DNA of 22,195 bases. It comes from a bacterium. GTDB lineage: Bacteria > UBP15 > UBA6099 > DSWB01. Every line of letters starts with the position of its first letter. Within the stretch, counting starts at the first letter, position 1. Location: positions 1 through 22,195 of the forward strand of contig JAGUYV010000052.1 in the NCBI GenBank assembly GCA_020061125.1. The letters run 5' to 3'. The translations under genes and the position numbers were made by a program. The notes under the pieces were generated by a model that saw only the letters and a program-made list of their open reading frames with translations, searched no databases and was not told the origin of the DNA. Shown here one piece after another: positions 21,914-22,195 of this stretch.

Positions 21914-22195
21914 ATGCGCATCATCCCCGCCCTGCTCGCGTTCCTGTTTCTCATGGCCGCACCGTGCGCGCGCGCTATGGCGCAATCCGTGGGCTCCTCG
22001 ACCCCGGAGCAGATCACGGCGCAGGCCGAGGCGCTGGTGGAATCGGGCGCGGCGATTCTGAACGCGGCCGCAACGGACCGCGAGTTCGAGATGGCCGTGA
22101 AGCAGTGGGAACAGGCGCTCGAACTGTACCGCAAGGCCGGAAACCGTGAGGAAGAGGCCAGCCTTTGGGAGTTACTGGCCGAAGCGCACGCGCGG
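21914..22195 (+). CDS. Exported helical (TPR-like) protein, N-terminal part (3' truncated)
   Basis: The frame runs off the window after 94 codons. It begins with a signal peptide ('RIIPALLAFLFLMAAPCARAMA', shortened: hydrophobic core then A-x-A) followed by amphipathic helices. 'AVKQWEQALELYRKAGNREEEA' has the pattern of a tetratricopeptide repeat (W at helix A, Y-K-A-G-N at the turn), so more TPR units probably follow; such arrays often precede a CHAT protease or another effector domain, which cannot be seen here. The ATG at 21914 has GAGGA 8 nt upstream; an in-frame ATG at 21899 has no SD. Divergent from the secreted-protein gene with a 125-bp shared upstream region. Confidence 0.7.
   Translation, partial: MRIIPALLAFLFLMAAPCARAMAQSVGSSTPEQITAQAEALVESGAAILNAAATDREFEMAVKQWEQALELYRKAGNREEEASLWELLAEAHAR

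Overview
The window looks like chromosomal DNA from a GC-rich (about 60% by eye), probably anaerobic, Gram-negative-type bacterium. Indications are a ferredoxin-linked pyruvate oxidoreductase, an oxygen-sensitive glycyl radical enzyme, a phosphofructokinase with the pyrophosphate-type signature, a lipoprotein with a lipobox, and GTG/TTG start codons behind strong Shine-Dalgarno sequences. I cannot place the phylum. No rRNA, tRNA, CRISPR array, transposase or phage gene is visible.

Layout. (1) 1-4653: the 3' end of a Gfo/Idh/MocA-type oxidoreductase converges on a very large cysteine-rich lipoprotein gene (minus strand) with 19 tandem Cys-rich repeats. (2) 4654-7796: a small SRPBCC/COQ10-like protein gene, divergent from the lipoprotein, then a long acetyl-CoA hydrolase/CoA-transferase. 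(3) 7872-11692: a TauE/SafE-type permease converging on a glycyl radical enzyme with an extra N-terminal domain. (4) 11693-12357: a non-coding stretch of about 660 bp holding a nested palindromic repeat, a second long inverted repeat and a good promoter. (5) 12358-16927: PPi-type phosphofructokinase (plus strand) converging on a two-gene pyruvate:ferredoxin oxidoreductase operon (minus strand) whose subunits are fused in pairs, gamma-delta then alpha-beta. A bidirectional terminator separates the two. (6) 17151-21788 (minus strand): a large secreted protein closely coupled to an ApaH-like metallophosphatase, then a DUF362 double-[4Fe-4S] protein with its own promoter. (7) From 21914 a divergent exported, helical, TPR-like protein runs off the end.

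How the genes may work together (inference). PPi-type phosphofructokinase, pyruvate:ferredoxin oxidoreductase and the acetyl-CoA hydrolase/CoA-transferase form a plausible fermentation route from sugar phosphate to pyruvate to acetyl-CoA to acetate, with reduced ferredoxin as by-product. They are separate transcription units, so this is clustering, not one operon. The substrate of the glycyl radical enzyme is unknown and no activase gene lies in the window.

The most unusual global signal is at word level: I could not find one ACGT tetranucleotide in 22 kb, coding or non-coding, where base composition predicts about 80. It shapes codon choice (Asp-Val, Asn-Val, His-Val and Tyr-Val pairs are written with a T-ending first codon) and suggests either long-term restriction avoidance or loss of methylated ACGT by deamination.
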